Shown here in pieces: positions 62,385 through 64,000 of a stretch of DNA of 64,000 bases. Source of the stretch: Mycteria americana (taxonomy: Eukaryota > Chordata > Aves > Ciconiiformes > Ciconiidae); assembly GCF_035582795.1 (NCBI RefSeq), contig NW_027445651.1:310001-374000 (forward strand), written 5' to 3'. Position 1 is the first letter of the stretch, and every line of letters begins with the position of its first letter. The translations under genes were made by a program, and so were the position numbers. The notes under the pieces were generated by a model. That model had not been told where the DNA came from and made no database searches. It saw only the letters and a list, made by a program, of their open reading frames with translations.

Positions 62385-63160
62385 ATAGTAAGAAAAACCC
62401 TGCAAAATGCCAACTGGCAAAACTCTTTTTAAATTCTCTGTGGGGAAACTTTAGACAGAGATCCAACCTACTCAGCATCAACATTTTAAGACAACCAGAT
62501 GGTTGTCTTCCCTCTTTTCTCCAGCTTATGATATGTCCTCTTGAGCTTTATTGATGAAGATGCAGCCACTGTCTTGTGGAACTATGCCAAAGGGTACATG
62601 ACCCTGGAGTACAACACTAACATTTCTGTAGCTTTCTTCACAGAAGCATATGCACACCTCAAGCTTTACAATCTCTCAGGTTTCCTGCAAGACCATTGCC
62701 TTTATCTTACTGGGTATCTTCAGACATGGCAGCCTCTGTGATATCTGTGAGTCATCCAGGGGACTGGGACCCCCCTGCTCAGTGAGTTGATGGGCAAGTG
62801 TCTGCCAGATGAGCATATCGTGGAGTTTGTGTCATTAGGCCCTAAATCCTACAGCTTCTTGCAGTCTAGAGAAAAGTGTAGTTTAGAGGTTAAAGGCATC
62901 ACTCAATGCAACAAACAGAGGAAAGACAAATTTTGAGGCACTGAAGGATCTCGTGTTGGATTACAGTGTAAATCTAGACAGTGACAACTCTAAAAAGATC
63001 ATGATAGAGCACTGCTGTATCACCAGGAACAAGCAGAAGTGGGCAATAGAAACCAAGGCCTCATTGGAAGATGCAGAAGGTGATCTATGACAAAAAATTT
63101 AAAAGCCTTCTTTACGGCTTTTGATCATGGGCTTGCACTGGAAGCACCCCTTTTCTGCTA
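62385..63160 (+). mobile_element. Polinton/Maverick fossil: partial DNA polymerase B
   Basis: A broken remnant of a protein-primed family B DNA polymerase of the Polinton (Maverick) type. Recognisable stretches occur in the expected order. They are an AKLFLNSLWGNF-like segment (near 62430), the equivalent of the conserved LNS(F/L)WGKF motif, an HPGDWDPP-like segment (near 62760), VEFVSLGPKSYS (near 62820-62855, matching the V-x-x-GPKxY motif) and KQKWAIETK (near 63032-63058). Only the C-terminal part of the polymerase is seen; no integrase, ATPase, protease or capsid genes and no terminal repeats were found. It has several interruptions and is old. Identification is by motif recognition alone. 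Confidence 0.7.
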
Positions 63161-63213
63161 TCCTGGAAGAGCATAGCAACTGTGGGAAAAGTTATTTTGT
63201 AAAAAGAGTTTTG

Positions 63214-63552
63214 GAGAATCACAGAATGGATGAGGTTGGAAGGGGCGACTAGAAGTGGCCCTGTCCAACCACCCTTTTGAAGCAGGGTCACCTAGAGCAG
63301 GTAGCCCAGAACTATGCCCAAAACCCCTTCCTGTCTCCAAGGAAGGAGATTCCACAGCCTCTCTGGGTAACCTGTTCCAATGGTCAGTCACCCTCACAGT
63401 GAAAAAGTATTTCCTGATGTTTCAGACAGAGCCTCCTGTGTTTCAGCCTGTGCCCATTGCCTGTGGTCTTGTCATTGGGCACCACTGAGAAAAGTCTTCT
63501 TTGCACCTTACCTGTCTTCCTTGCAACTTCTGTTCAGTTATTTATATGTATA
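63214..63552 (-). mobile_element. CR1 LINE 3' end
   Basis: This is the reverse complement of the classic CR1 3' region: AGAATCACAGAATGG near the 3' tip, TGGAAGGGG, CTGTCCAACCA, and encoded HWNRLPREAVESPSLE at the end of ORF2. About 340 bp remain. The copy stops where an LTR begins at 63554, so it was probably split by that insertion. Confidence 0.88.
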
Positions 63553-63553
63553 G

Positions 63554-64000
63554 TGTGTTGGGTTTACTTGGCAAGGATTTGGTAGCAGAGGGGTCTGCAG
63601 GGGTGGTTTCTGTGAGAAGGTGCCAGAAGCTGTCCTCATGTCAGATGTCCTCATGTCAGCCGGCTCCAAGACGGACCCGCTGCTGGCCAAAGCTGAGCCA
63701 ATCAGCAACGTTGCTAGCGCTTCTCTGATAACATACTTAAGAAGGCGTAAATAACTGCTGCGCAACAGCAGCTGGGAGAGAGGAGTGAGAATATGTGAGA
63801 GAAAACAACTATGCAGGCACCAAGGTCAGTGAAGAAGGAGGGCGAGGTGGCATGGGAGCTCCAGGTGCTGGGGCAGAGATTCCCCTGCAGCCCATGTTGA
63901 AGACCATGGTGATGCATGTTGTGCCCCTGCAGCCCATGGAGGACCACGGTGGAGCAGATATCCACCCTGCATTCCATGGAGGACCTCAGCCCAGAGCAGG
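63554..64000 (+). mobile_element. Avian ERV LTR, 5' part (runs off window)
   Basis: It starts with TGTGTTGGGTTTAC and continues through AGCCGGCTCCAAGACGGACC, a TAACATACTTAAG promoter-like region and GTGAGAGAAAACAAC, then GCAGAGATTCCC and CTGCAGCCCATGGAG words. This is a common bird LTR family and the same one as fragment A of the array. The 3' part and any internal region are outside the window, so whether it is a solo LTR cannot be told. Confidence 0.8.

Overview
The window is vertebrate, almost certainly avian, nuclear DNA. The evidence is a tandem cluster of feather-type beta-keratin (corneous beta-protein) genes, a protein family expanded in birds, together with CR1 LINE copies and LTR families typical of bird genomes. 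The species cannot be read from the sequence. No bacterial, CRISPR, rRNA or tRNA feature was seen.

Positions 1-53287 are one head-to-tail array with an exact period of 6451 bp. The window holds a left-truncated first gene, eight complete gene copies and a partial final unit. Every unit carries one minus-strand keratin gene: a TATA box, a short non-coding exon 1, a 290-bp intron, and a single coding exon of 102 codons with an ATTAAA signal about 425 bp past the stop. Each full unit also carries two fossil LTR remnants, so eight copies of each have been amplified as passengers. Units differ by only a few single-base changes and I saw no indel between them. The genes fall into two alleles: type A (copies 1, 2, 5, 6, 7, 8) and type B (copies 0, 3, 4). 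They differ at 10 sites packed into 130 bp of coding sequence, which looks like an imported gene-conversion tract. The rightmost units carry the most private changes.

Positions 53288-64000 are array flank. Next to the array edge lies a fragment of an olfactory-receptor pseudogene, then a decayed CR1. From about 56.4 to 62.1 kb lies a strongly diverged relative of the array unit. It holds a keratin pseudogene (about 94 bp of coding sequence lost, frame shifted, promoter architecture still visible), is split by its own CR1 insertion, and lacks one of the array's LTRs. Beyond it are a broken Polinton/Maverick-type protein-primed DNA polymerase fossil (about 62.4-63.2 kb), a CR1 3' end, and the start of an LTR that runs off the window and belongs to the same family as one LTR fragment in the array.

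All nine array genes should supply near-identical cysteine-rich structural proteins for keratinising epidermal cells. The array looks like a gene-dosage amplification kept uniform by unequal exchange and gene conversion.
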